From NCBI GenBank assembly GCA_000517565.1, contig CP007051.1:1403949-1467948 (forward strand): a stretch of 64,000 nucleotides of DNA. The letters run 5' to 3'. The stretch comes from Desulfurella acetivorans A63. GTDB taxonomy: Bacteria > Campylobacterota_A > Desulfurellia > Desulfurellales > Desulfurellaceae. The translations under genes and the position numbers were made by a program. The notes under the pieces were generated by a model. That model was not told the DNA's origin, did no database searches, and saw only the letters and a list, made by a program, of their open reading frames with translations. Below are positions 1 through 7,300 of this stretch, piece after piece. The first letter of the stretch is position 1, and each line of letters starts with the position of its first letter.

Positions 1-1
1 T

Positions 2-271
2 CAGAATGTATTATCATATAAAAAAGGAGAAATTGCCTACGAGCAGGCTCAGGCTGCTAAAGCATATGCTCAAGGCTCAGTAGAATCAAAAATTGAAGGT
101 AAAAGCATAAAAGACCTCGAAGAAGAAATATCCAAAGAACTTGACAGCGAAAGTGCATTAAACGAAGAAGCCTTAAAAGATAAACTTATAGAAAAGAAAT
201 TAAAAGAAGAAGTAGAAAGAAACCCTGAAGAAGCTTCTGCGGTTTTTAAAGCATATATTTCTTCAAAATGA
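2..271 (+). CDS. fliF: FliF, flagellar MS-ring protein, C-terminal fragment
   Basis: This is the last 89 codons of a gene that begins before the window; it ends at a TGA at 269-271. The fragment is hydrophilic, alanine/glutamine-rich and then strongly charged, and closes with a short helix (VERNPEEASAVFKAYI) of the type FliF uses to bind the N-terminal domain of FliG. FliF forms the inner-membrane MS ring of the flagellar motor. The identification rests mainly on position, directly upstream of fliG with 9 bases between, and on this terminal motif. The membrane segments and periplasmic domains lie outside the window. Confidence 0.85.
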   Translation, partial: QNVLSYKKGEIAYEQAQAAKAYAQGSVESKIEGKSIKDLEEEISKELDSESALNEEALKDKLIEKKLKEEVERNPEEASAVFKAYISSK

Positions 272-280
272 GGTTAGTCT

Positions 281-1309
281 ATGAGTGCTCAAGCACATGC
301 GATAAATTCAATTGATGATTTAACTCCATACCAAAAAGCGGCTGTTTTATCAATTGCACTTGGAGACGAAATCTCTGCAAAATTATTTAAAAATTTAAGC
401 AAAAATGAAATAGAAGCGATAAGTAAAGAAATTGCATTTATGAAAAAAATTGACCCAAATATATATAAAGCTGTTGTAAAAGAATTTTATCAGATGCTAA
501 AAGCAAAAGAATACGCAACATCAGGTGGCATTGAGTATGCAAAAGAAATACTTGTTAAAACCCTAGGACCAGAAGAAGCTAGAAGAATAATCGATAAACT
601 TATAAAGTTACTTGAATCAAATGTAGGTTTTGGCTACCTAGAAAATATTGACCCCAAACAACTTGTAAAATTTATACAAAATGAGCATCCGCAAACTATA
701 GCTGTGATATTATCACATCTTGATCAATCGAAAGCTGCAGAAGTACTAAGTCTTTTACCTAAAGAAATACAAATTGATATTGTTGTTAGAATGGCTTCTT
801 TAGAAAATATTTCACCAAATGTAATAAAGCGTGTTTCAGAAATGTTAGAAACAAAAATGGAAGATTTAAGTGGTAGTAATGTTGAAATTGGTGGTATAAG
901 AGCCGTATCAGAAATTATAAATCGTATGGGAAGAACAGAATCAAAATCCCTAATTGACCAAATTTCAGAAAAAAATCCAGATCTTGCAAGTAAAATACGA
1001 GACATGATGTTTGTATTTGAAGATATCATAAAACTATCAAACTCCGATATACAAGAAATCTTAAAGCATATTGATAAAAAAGATTTGACTATAGCATTAA
1101 AAGGTGCACCAGAAGAGTTAAGCAAAAAGTTTTTTTCAAATATGTCAAGTAGAGCAGCAGAAACATTAAAAGAAGAAATGGAATTTTTAGGCCCTGTAAA
1201 AGTAAAAGATGTAGAGAGAGCCCAAAAAGCTATTGTTGATATTGTAAGGCGACTTGACGAAGAAGGTGTAATATCAATAAGTGGGGGCGGGGAGGAAATG
1301 CTTGAATGA
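281..1309 (+). CDS. fliG: FliG, flagellar motor switch protein
   Basis: FliG joins the MS ring to the C-ring and interacts with MotA to generate torque. The 342-residue product has the usual family length. Visible are the N-terminal FliF-binding domain (about 1-100), the middle domain with the EHPQT motif at 135-139 that contacts FliM, and the C-terminal torque domain with the SSRAAETLKEEMEFLGPVKVKDVE segment near 288-312, which carries the conserved charged residues. The ATG follows a GAGG purine run. The stop overlaps the fliH start in an ATGA, implying translational coupling. It is part of the fliF-fliG-fliH-fliI-fliJ-motE run. Assignment is very secure. Confidence 0.97.
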   Translation: MSAQAHAINSIDDLTPYQKAAVLSIALGDEISAKLFKNLSKNEIEAISKEIAFMKKIDPNIYKAVVKEFYQMLKAKEYATSGGIEYAKEILVKTLGPEEARRIIDKLIKLLESNVGFGYLENIDPKQLVKFIQNEHPQTIAVILSHLDQSKAAEVLSLLPKEIQIDIVVRMASLENISPNVIKRVSEMLETKMEDLSGSNVEIGGIRAVSEIINRMGRTESKSLIDQISEKNPDLASKIRDMMFVFEDIIKLSNSDIQEILKHIDKKDLTIALKGAPEELSKKFFSNMSSRAAETLKEEMEFLGPVKVKDVERAQKAIVDIVRRLDEEGVISISGGGEEMLE

Positions 1310-1932
1310 AAAACCTTCCCATTGAAGAATTTATACTTGAAGAATTTGATATTAATGAAACACCAAAAGAAATACAAAATGAACAAGAAGTACCAAAATC
1401 GCCAACAGAACCATTACCAAATACAGATGAAATTTACCAAAAAGCTTTTAAGGAAGGATACGAAAAAGGCAAAACAGAATACGAGCAAAATTGTCAACAA
1501 CAACTATTAAATGTAAAAAATGAGTATGAATCAAAATTGCAGGATTCAAAAATTCAATTAGAGCAATCAGTAAATTCAATTGATTTAAAAATTGGAGAAA
1601 TAAAAGACAAAATTAAGAATATTGAAAACGATATTGTTAACATAGCACTTGAAATTGCACAAAAAATAATAGAAAAAGAGATCCAAAATAAAGATACAAT
1701 TGTAAATTTGATTAAAAAATCACTATCATTTGCAAAATCTGATAAAGTAAAATTGAGAGTAAATGCAAATATAGCAAAACAAATAGATCAAGACTTTAAA
1801 AATATAGAAATTGTTGGGGATTACAATTTACCCATTGGTACAATAATTATCGAAGAAGATTCAAATATTATAGATGCAAGCATAAATACAAAACTGGAAG
1901 AATTAAAACGCAGTTTAATCAATGAATCATAA
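1306..1932 (+). CDS. fliH: FliH, flagellar export ATPase regulator
   Basis: FliH is the peripheral stalk protein that holds the FliI ATPase of the flagellar type III export gate, homologous to the b/delta subunits of F-type ATPases. The 208-residue protein has an acidic, low-complexity N-terminus, an EGYEKGKTEYEQ helix near 47-58 typical of FliH/HrpE, a long coiled coil (about 60-120) and a C-terminal domain with beta-rich sequence (KLRVNANIAKQIDQDF). It starts inside the fliG stop (ATGA) and overlaps fliI by 11 bases. FliH diverges quickly between species, so position supports the call as much as sequence does. Confidence 0.9.
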   Translation: MKNLPIEEFILEEFDINETPKEIQNEQEVPKSPTEPLPNTDEIYQKAFKEGYEKGKTEYEQNCQQQLLNVKNEYESKLQDSKIQLEQSVNSIDLKIGEIKDKIKNIENDIVNIALEIAQKIIEKEIQNKDTIVNLIKKSLSFAKSDKVKLRVNANIAKQIDQDFKNIEIVGDYNLPIGTIIIEEDSNIIDASINTKLEELKRSLINES

Positions 1933-3223
1933 CAAAATAAAGCAACTTCTAGATAAAAACAATTTTATAGTAAATTGTGGTAAAATTAAAGAAGTTGTAG
2001 GTTTAACAATAATCTCAAGTGGTCCAAGCAATATTAAAATAGGCGATGTGTGTCTTATTGAAAGCGAAAGCGGCTATATAGAAGCTGAGGTAGTTGGGTT
2101 TAAAGATAAAAATGTCCTTCTTATGCCTCTTGGAAATATGGATGGTATAAAACTTGAAAGTATTGTAAGATCTACATCAAAAGGGCTAAAAGTAGGTGTA
2201 GGCAACAATATGCTTGGAAGGATACTTAATGCTTTGGGTAAACCCATTGACTCAAAAGGACCTATACTAATTGAAAAGCACATGCCACTATACCCAAAAC
2301 CTACAGATCCAATGCAAAGACAAATTATAAACGAGCCAATTATTACAAAAATAAAAGCAATCGATGCTTTGTTAACACTTGGAAAAGGCCAAAGAATTGG
2401 AATATTTGCAGGAAGTGGCGTAGGCAAATCTACACTTCTTGGTATGATAGCAAGAAAAGCAAAAGCAGATGTTAACGTAATAGCGTTAATTGGAGAACGA
2501 GGTCGTGAAGTAAGAGAATTCATAGAAAATGATTTGACCCAGGAAGGTTTAAAAAAAAGCGTTGTGGTTGTAGCTACAAGTGATGAAGCACCGCTTTTAA
2601 GACGTGAAGGCGCGTTTTTAGCAAGTGCTATTGCTAAATTTTTCAGCGATCAGGGTCTTGATGTAATGATGATGATGGACTCTGTTACACGATTTGCAAT
2701 GGCTCAGCGGGAAATTGGTCTTGCAATAGGTGAGCCTCCTACAATGAAAGGCTACACTCCAAGCGTTTTTTCGCTTTTGCCAAGACTCATGGAAATACCG
2801 GGAAAATTTCAAAAAGGCAGCATTACTGCCATATATACAGTTTTGGTTGATGGGGATGATTTCAACGAACCAATTGCAGATACTGCACGCTCAATTTTAG
2901 ATGGACACATTGTATTATCAAGGAAAATCGCAGAAAAAAATCACTACCCAGCAATTGATATACTAAAAAGCGTCTCAAGACTTATGAACTCAATTGTTAA
3001 TAGTGAACATAAATTTTTGGCAAATAACCTTAGAAAACACATGTCAATCTATGAGCAAGCAGAAGATTTAATAAACATTGGAGCCTATAGTGTAGGTTCA
3101 AATCCGGATATTGATGCAAGTTTAAGAGTAATAAACAAAATTAATGAGTTTTTAGTTCAGGGTATCGATGAATCGTATGAATTTTCTGAAACTATAGATT
3201 TATTAAGTAAAGCGTTAGAATAA
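1922..3223 (+). CDS. fliI: FliI, flagellum-specific export ATPase
   Basis: FliI is the cytoplasmic ATPase of the flagellar export apparatus and an F1-beta homologue. The 433-residue product has the family length. The Walker A loop GSGVGKST is at 164-171, followed by the GERGREV segment, a Walker B strand (VMMMMDSVTRFAMAQREIGLA) and the FliI/type III ATPase signature around PTMKGYTPSVF. The downstream sequence with DGDDFNEPIADTARS is also characteristic. The gene overlaps fliH by 11 bases and its TAA directly abuts the fliJ ATG, consistent with co-translation. The assignment is very secure. Confidence 0.97.
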   Translation: MNHNKIKQLLDKNNFIVNCGKIKEVVGLTIISSGPSNIKIGDVCLIESESGYIEAEVVGFKDKNVLLMPLGNMDGIKLESIVRSTSKGLKVGVGNNMLGRILNALGKPIDSKGPILIEKHMPLYPKPTDPMQRQIINEPIITKIKAIDALLTLGKGQRIGIFAGSGVGKSTLLGMIARKAKADVNVIALIGERGREVREFIENDLTQEGLKKSVVVVATSDEAPLLRREGAFLASAIAKFFSDQGLDVMMMMDSVTRFAMAQREIGLAIGEPPTMKGYTPSVFSLLPRLMEIPGKFQKGSITAIYTVLVDGDDFNEPIADTARSILDGHIVLSRKIAEKNHYPAIDILKSVSRLMNSIVNSEHKFLANNLRKHMSIYEQAEDLINIGAYSVGSNPDIDASLRVINKINEFLVQGIDESYEFSETIDLLSKALE

Positions 3224-3661
3224 ATGTTTATATTTAAACTTGAAAAGGTTAAAAACCTAAAAGAAAACTTAATGAATATTGAGATTATGAAATTACACGA
3301 AATAAATAACCAAATAAAATCAAAAAACCAATATTTAAGCGAACTTGAAAGTCAAAAAAAATGCCTGATCGAAAAGTTTGACTTACATATTAAAACAAAT
3401 GTAGATTTCAATATTTTAAAGTATATAGCAGATAGTATTTTATCACTAGACTTAGAGATAAGATCCACCAAAAAAATTATTGAAGAACTCCAAAATAAAA
3501 AAATTGCCCAAATCGAAACAATTAAAAACTTCCATAAAGAAATTAAAAAATTTGAAAAATTAAAAGAATACTATAAAGAGAGGTATATATATGAAGAAAA
3601 ACTCAAAGAACAAAATTTTATTAATGATATTAGCTCTATTTTTTATGTTAGGAATAAATAG
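3224..3661 (+). CDS. fliJ: FliJ-like flagellar export chaperone/stalk protein
   Basis: FliJ is a small coiled-coil protein that inserts into the FliI hexamer like the gamma subunit of F1 and escorts export chaperones. The 145-residue product is almost entirely charged, heptad-rich helix with no membrane segment, as expected for an antiparallel coiled coil. It begins immediately after the fliI stop. Its last 71 bases overlap the start of motE in another frame, an unusually long overlap. FliJ sequences are poorly conserved, so the call depends on size, predicted structure and location after fliI. Confidence 0.8.
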   Translation: MFIFKLEKVKNLKENLMNIEIMKLHEINNQIKSKNQYLSELESQKKCLIEKFDLHIKTNVDFNILKYIADSILSLDLEIRSTKKIIEELQNKKIAQIETIKNFHKEIKKFEKLKEYYKERYIYEEKLKEQNFINDISSIFYVRNK

Positions 3662-4100
3662 GTCCTATGGACAAAACTTAAGTGATATAAACCAAAAAAT
3701 CAATGAACTAAAAGCACTAGAAAAAATTATTGATGAAAAAAGCGCACAACTTAAATCACAACAGCAAGATATAGTAAACCAAAAAAAACAGTTAGAACAA
3801 AATCAAAACGCTCTAAAAAATCAGCTGCAAAACCTTAATAACCAGATAGCACAAGCAAAAAAAGAGTTAGAAAATTTGCAAAAAAATATAGTCACTCAAA
3901 AAATTCAAAAGTTAGCAACAATATATGCTCAAGCAAAACCTTCAGCAGCAGCTCAGGAATTATCAAACATGGACCCACAAATAGCAGCAGAAATTTTAAC
4001 ATACATGCAATCACGACAAGCAGGCGCAATAATTTCAAAAATGGATCCTAAAACAGCAGCAAATATATTTAGCTTATACCTGAAATCAAAACATCAATAA
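3591..4100 (+). CDS. motE: MotE-like flagellar motor chaperone (MgtE N-domain fold)
   Basis: The 169-residue protein has a hydrophobic N-terminal segment (about 8-26) that acts as signal anchor or signal peptide. A glutamine/lysine-rich coiled coil follows (30-105). The C-terminal MgtE_N-type module (about 113-165) shows two repeats, SNMDPQIAAEILTYM and SKMDPKTAANIFSLY. This architecture matches MotE, a periplasmic chaperone described in Campylobacterota that is needed for MotC and stator assembly, and it is commonly encoded next to fliJ. The ATG at 3591 has a GAGAGG Shine-Dalgarno just upstream, inside fliJ. The 3' end overlaps the convergent MFS gene by 7 bases. Confidence 0.8.
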   Translation: MKKNSKNKILLMILALFFMLGINRSYGQNLSDINQKINELKALEKIIDEKSAQLKSQQQDIVNQKKQLEQNQNALKNQLQNLNNQIAQAKKELENLQKNIVTQKIQKLATIYAQAKPSAAAQELSNMDPQIAAEILTYMQSRQAGAIISKMDPKTAANIFSLYLKSKHQ

Positions 4101-5254
4101 GAGTTTTTTCTAAATTGGAAAATACTTGCCAACCCTATTAAAAGTATAAAAATAAGCAATGCACTAAAGGAATGCCACCCAAATTGTTTGTATACAAAAC
4201 CTGGAGCATAGGAACCAATAACACCTCCACTATAATATGAAGCTATATATATACCATTTACTATACCTTTTTTATCCTTTGCTAATTTATTTAAAAAGCC
4301 ACTTGCCACAGAGTGTATCAAAAACATACCGCCGCAAAAAATAAACATACCGCCAAAAATAATGTAGATATTTGGTATATTTAAAATCAAGATAGCGCTG
4401 ATATACACAAAAAAACCAAATATCATGGCTTTAATCTGGTTGCCAAAAATTTTAACAAACTTTGTAGCCAAAAAAGACACAAATATACCCATTAAGTAAC
4501 CGCTATAGGCAAGTCCTATTGTAATCTCGGAGCTACTTTTATCTATACTTTCAATTCTAAATGGCAAAAAGTTTGTCAAAGCAGCAAAAACAAAAAACAT
4601 ACAAAAAACCGCCATATAAACAAAAAAGTAAAGTTTATTTTTTACTACAGATAAATAACCCTTAAAAAGACTTTCATGCTTTACCACATCAGAAACTACT
4701 AAATTTTTTATATCTTCAACAAGATATAAAGCTAATAATGCGCCAATAATAAAACTAAGTGTAACAAAATAAAAACTAAACCTCCATGACAAATAATAAG
4801 CAATAATACCGGATATTAACCTACCTGAAAAACCACCCATAATGGTTACCGCAATGTAGTATGACATGTATAGCGCTACCTTGTCAGTTTCCACACTTAA
4901 AGATATATAAGTCATATTTGATGTAAGCACGGCAGATATTAAAAAACCTTCAATCAATCTCAAAAAAATTATCAAATATATGCTCTGTGAAATTGATATA
5001 AAAAGGTTTACAAAAACAAGAATAATCAAAGATATTAAAATTAATCTTTTTGGTGTAAAAAAAGATAAAATATAACCATATACAATCGGAACGATCGCCA
5101 AAGGAAGTAGAGCCACACTAATAATTAAAGATACAGTATTCATGTTGCAATCAAAATATCTGCTGATTTCTGGCAAAAGTGGCTGTGGCACATATATTGC
5201 GCCAATTGTAATAATGGTTATGTACATCAAAACAAAAAAAGCTTTGGAACTCAT
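4094..5254 (-). CDS. MFS transporter, 12-TM exporter
   Basis: A 386-residue, strongly hydrophobic protein with about twelve membrane segments in two halves, a typical major facilitator of the drug/arabinose-efflux type. The N-terminal TM1 with GAIYVPQPLLPEISRYF and the motif-A-like loop (GYILSFFTPKRLILIS) fit this family. A YajR/AraJ-like proton antiporter is likely, but the substrate cannot be told. A promoter-like pair (AATCAA/ATCATA on the plus strand, i.e. TTGATT-N16-TATGAT) ends only about 7 bases before the ATG and there is no Shine-Dalgarno, so the mRNA may be leaderless. The 3' end overlaps motE. Confidence 0.85.
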   Translation of the reverse strand: MSSKAFFVLMYITIITIGAIYVPQPLLPEISRYFDCNMNTVSLIISVALLPLAIVPIVYGYILSFFTPKRLILISLIILVFVNLFISISQSIYLIIFLRLIEGFLISAVLTSNMTYISLSVETDKVALYMSYYIAVTIMGGFSGRLISGIIAYYLSWRFSFYFVTLSFIIGALLALYLVEDIKNLVVSDVVKHESLFKGYLSVVKNKLYFFVYMAVFCMFFVFAALTNFLPFRIESIDKSSSEITIGLAYSGYLMGIFVSFLATKFVKIFGNQIKAMIFGFFVYISAILILNIPNIYIIFGGMFIFCGGMFLIHSVASGFLNKLAKDKKGIVNGIYIASYYSGGVIGSYAPGFVYKQFGWHSFSALLIFILLIGLASIFQFRKNSY

Positions 5255-5260
5255 ATTTTT

Positions 5261-5288
5261 ATCATAAGCAAATACCGTATTTAATCAA
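5261..5288 (-). promoter_or_regulatory. Sigma70-type promoter of the MFS gene
   Basis: Read on the minus strand: TTGATT at 5288-5283, a 16-base spacer and TATGAT at 5266-5261. The expected start point coincides with the MFS ATG at 5254. Confidence 0.5.
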
Positions 5289-5333
5289 GTTTTAAATTAC
5301 AATTTCATATTTATTTAATTTTATAATGTACTG

Positions 5334-5362
5334 TTGAATTTAACAATTAAATTATATATAAT
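5334..5362 (+). promoter_or_regulatory. Sigma70-type promoter of the formate dehydrogenase operon
   Basis: TTGAAT at 5334-5339, a 17-base spacer and a perfect TATAAT at 5357-5362. Transcription would start near 5369, giving a leader of about 25 bases that carries the AGGAGG at 5383-5388. Confidence 0.65.
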
Positions 5363-5393
5363 ATAATTGCTATGTTTAATTAGGAGGATTAAT

Positions 5394-5837
5394 ATGAATA
5401 ATACTGAAGAATTCAAATTAAAAGAAACAGGAAAACTACTTAATACTTTGCGTTCTATTCAAGATAATCTTGGTTACATACCTCAAAAGTCAATTAATGA
5501 ATTATGTAAATCTTTTAACTTATCTTATGCAGAGTTGTATGGTTTTATAACATTTTATAAAGATTTTCGCTTGGAACCAAAAACATACAAACATCATATA
5601 CGGGTTTGCCAGGCAGAGAGTTGTCAGGCAAAAAATGTTAAAGATATTGTTGATTACATAAAAACTACATTAAATTTAAATATAGGCGATCACAATGAAG
5701 ATTTCTTTTTAGATAGTGTTTATTGTCTTGGAAATTGTCCACGTTCACCTTCTGTTATGATTGATGGTATAGTATATGGTGATATGAATAAGGAAAAGTT
5801 TGATAATATATTGACACAATTAAAGAGGAATATATGA
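5394..5837 (+). CDS. fdsG: NAD+-dependent formate dehydrogenase gamma subunit (NuoE-like)
   Basis: A NuoE/FdsG-type [2Fe-2S] thioredoxin-fold subunit of 147 residues. It passes electrons between the FMN site of FdsB and the FeS chain of FdsA. The four cluster cysteines are visible as CxxxxC (CQAESC, about 83-88) and CxxxC (CLGNC, about 119-123). The N-terminal helical part with LGYIPQKSINELCKSF and LYGFITFYKDF is standard for the family. ATG 5394 is chosen because AGGAGG sits 5-6 bases before it; an in-frame TTG at 5367 lies upstream of that site, in the predicted promoter leader. It is the first gene of fdsG-fdsB-fdsA, with a 4-base overlap to fdsB. Confidence 0.88.
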   Translation: MNNTEEFKLKETGKLLNTLRSIQDNLGYIPQKSINELCKSFNLSYAELYGFITFYKDFRLEPKTYKHHIRVCQAESCQAKNVKDIVDYIKTTLNLNIGDHNEDFFLDSVYCLGNCPRSPSVMIDGIVYGDMNKEKFDNILTQLKRNI

Positions 5838-7300
5838 ATATTTATATATCTTTAGATACTTGCGCTCAGTCCGTTGGTTCGTTTGAAATTTTTGAAAAAT
5901 TAAAAGGTATAAATAACCCGACATTCACTCTCAACAAACGTTCAACACGTGCATTAATGTGGCTTGAACCACTTTTGGAAATTGAGCAGGATAATAAACA
6001 AATTGCAATTACAAATGTAGAAAATTTCGATATTGAAAATATTTTAAAAAATCCATTTAATTCAAAAAATCTTATAGATAATATAGACAATCAACCTTAT
6101 CTAAAAAATCAACACAGAATAATATTTAAAAATCTAGGCAAAAACAACCCAACAAGTATCGAAGATTATAAAAAACTTGGAGGGTTTAGGGCTTTAGAAA
6201 CAGTTTTAAAAATGGAGCCAAAAGATGTTATCGAAAAAATAAAGATTGCGGATATTAGAGGCAGAGGGGGTGCATTTTTTCCTGCCTATATAAAATGGCA
6301 AACTGTGTTAAACGTACAATCCGATATAAAATATGTTATATGCAATGCTGATGAAGGTGATTCTGGTTCTTTTGCAGATAGACTAATTATGGAAAACGAT
6401 CCATTTAGTTTAATTGAAGCTATGATAATAGCTGGAATAACAGTTAATGCAAAAGAAGGTATTGTATATTTAAGGTCAGAATATCCTAATGCAAAAAAAG
6501 TTCTTCAAAAAGCTATTGATATTGCTTATCAAAATAATTACCTGGGTAAAAACGACAGTTACGAATTTGATTTATATATTGTAACTGGCGGTGGCGCCTA
6601 TGTTTGTGGAGAAGAAACAGCTCTGATTGAGAGTCTTGAAAATAAAAGAGGCCTCGTACGCCCTCGTCCACCACTACCAGCTATAAGCGGTCTTTTTAAT
6701 AAACCCACACTGATTAACAATGTATTAAGCTTTATTGATATTGTAAGGTTATTTGAAGGTTCAAGAGATACTCATACCACGCCACTTCAATTAAGCGGCG
6801 CAGTAAAAAGGGGAGGGTTGTTCGAAGTTGCAAATGATATAACCATAGAAGAATTAATAAGCAAATTCGCAGATACACCCATAGATGATATTAAAGCTGT
6901 TCAAATTGGTGGTCCACTTGGGGCATTTGTACCCAAAGAAAAATTTTATTTAAAATTAAACAATGATGAGTTAAGCAAAGAAGGCTTTATATTAGGTCAT
7001 GCAAGCGTAGTAGCGTTTAATAAAAACACAAACATGAAAGATATATTGCTCAATTTAATCGATTTTTATATCCATGAGTCATGTGGAAAATGTACACCTT
7101 GCAGAATTGGTCAGGTAAGATTAAAAGAAATTCTAACCGACTTACACCTAAACACGCAATCAAACTTAATTCTTCTGTATGATTTACTGGATACGCTAAA
7201 AGAGGCATCTTTATGCGGACTTGGGGGATTAACACATTTAAGTGTGCTAAGCAGTCTAAAATATTTTGGCAATGATTTTGGTATAGGAGATATACAATGA
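5834..7300 (+). CDS. fdsB: NAD+-dependent formate dehydrogenase beta subunit (NuoF-like)
   Basis: The flavin subunit where NAD+ is reduced. The 488-residue chain has a short N-terminal thioredoxin-like region (about 1-85) with poor cysteine conservation. A NuoF domain follows, with the NADH/FMN glycine-rich sequences (DIRGRGGAFFPAYIKWQ, CNADEGDSGSFADR, TGGGAYVCGEETALIES). The C-terminal N3-type [4Fe-4S] site is ESCGKCTPCRIG plus SLCGLGG. The alternative would be the beta subunit of a bidirectional NAD hydrogenase. The next gene is a formate-type molybdopterin subunit, not a hydrogenase, so formate dehydrogenase is preferred. It overlaps fdsA by 4 bases. Confidence 0.9.
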   Translation: MNIYISLDTCAQSVGSFEIFEKLKGINNPTFTLNKRSTRALMWLEPLLEIEQDNKQIAITNVENFDIENILKNPFNSKNLIDNIDNQPYLKNQHRIIFKNLGKNNPTSIEDYKKLGGFRALETVLKMEPKDVIEKIKIADIRGRGGAFFPAYIKWQTVLNVQSDIKYVICNADEGDSGSFADRLIMENDPFSLIEAMIIAGITVNAKEGIVYLRSEYPNAKKVLQKAIDIAYQNNYLGKNDSYEFDLYIVTGGGAYVCGEETALIESLENKRGLVRPRPPLPAISGLFNKPTLINNVLSFIDIVRLFEGSRDTHTTPLQLSGAVKRGGLFEVANDITIEELISKFADTPIDDIKAVQIGGPLGAFVPKEKFYLKLNNDELSKEGFILGHASVVAFNKNTNMKDILLNLIDFYIHESCGKCTPCRIGQVRLKEILTDLHLNTQSNLILLYDLLDTLKEASLCGLGGLTHLSVLSSLKYFGNDFGIGDIQ

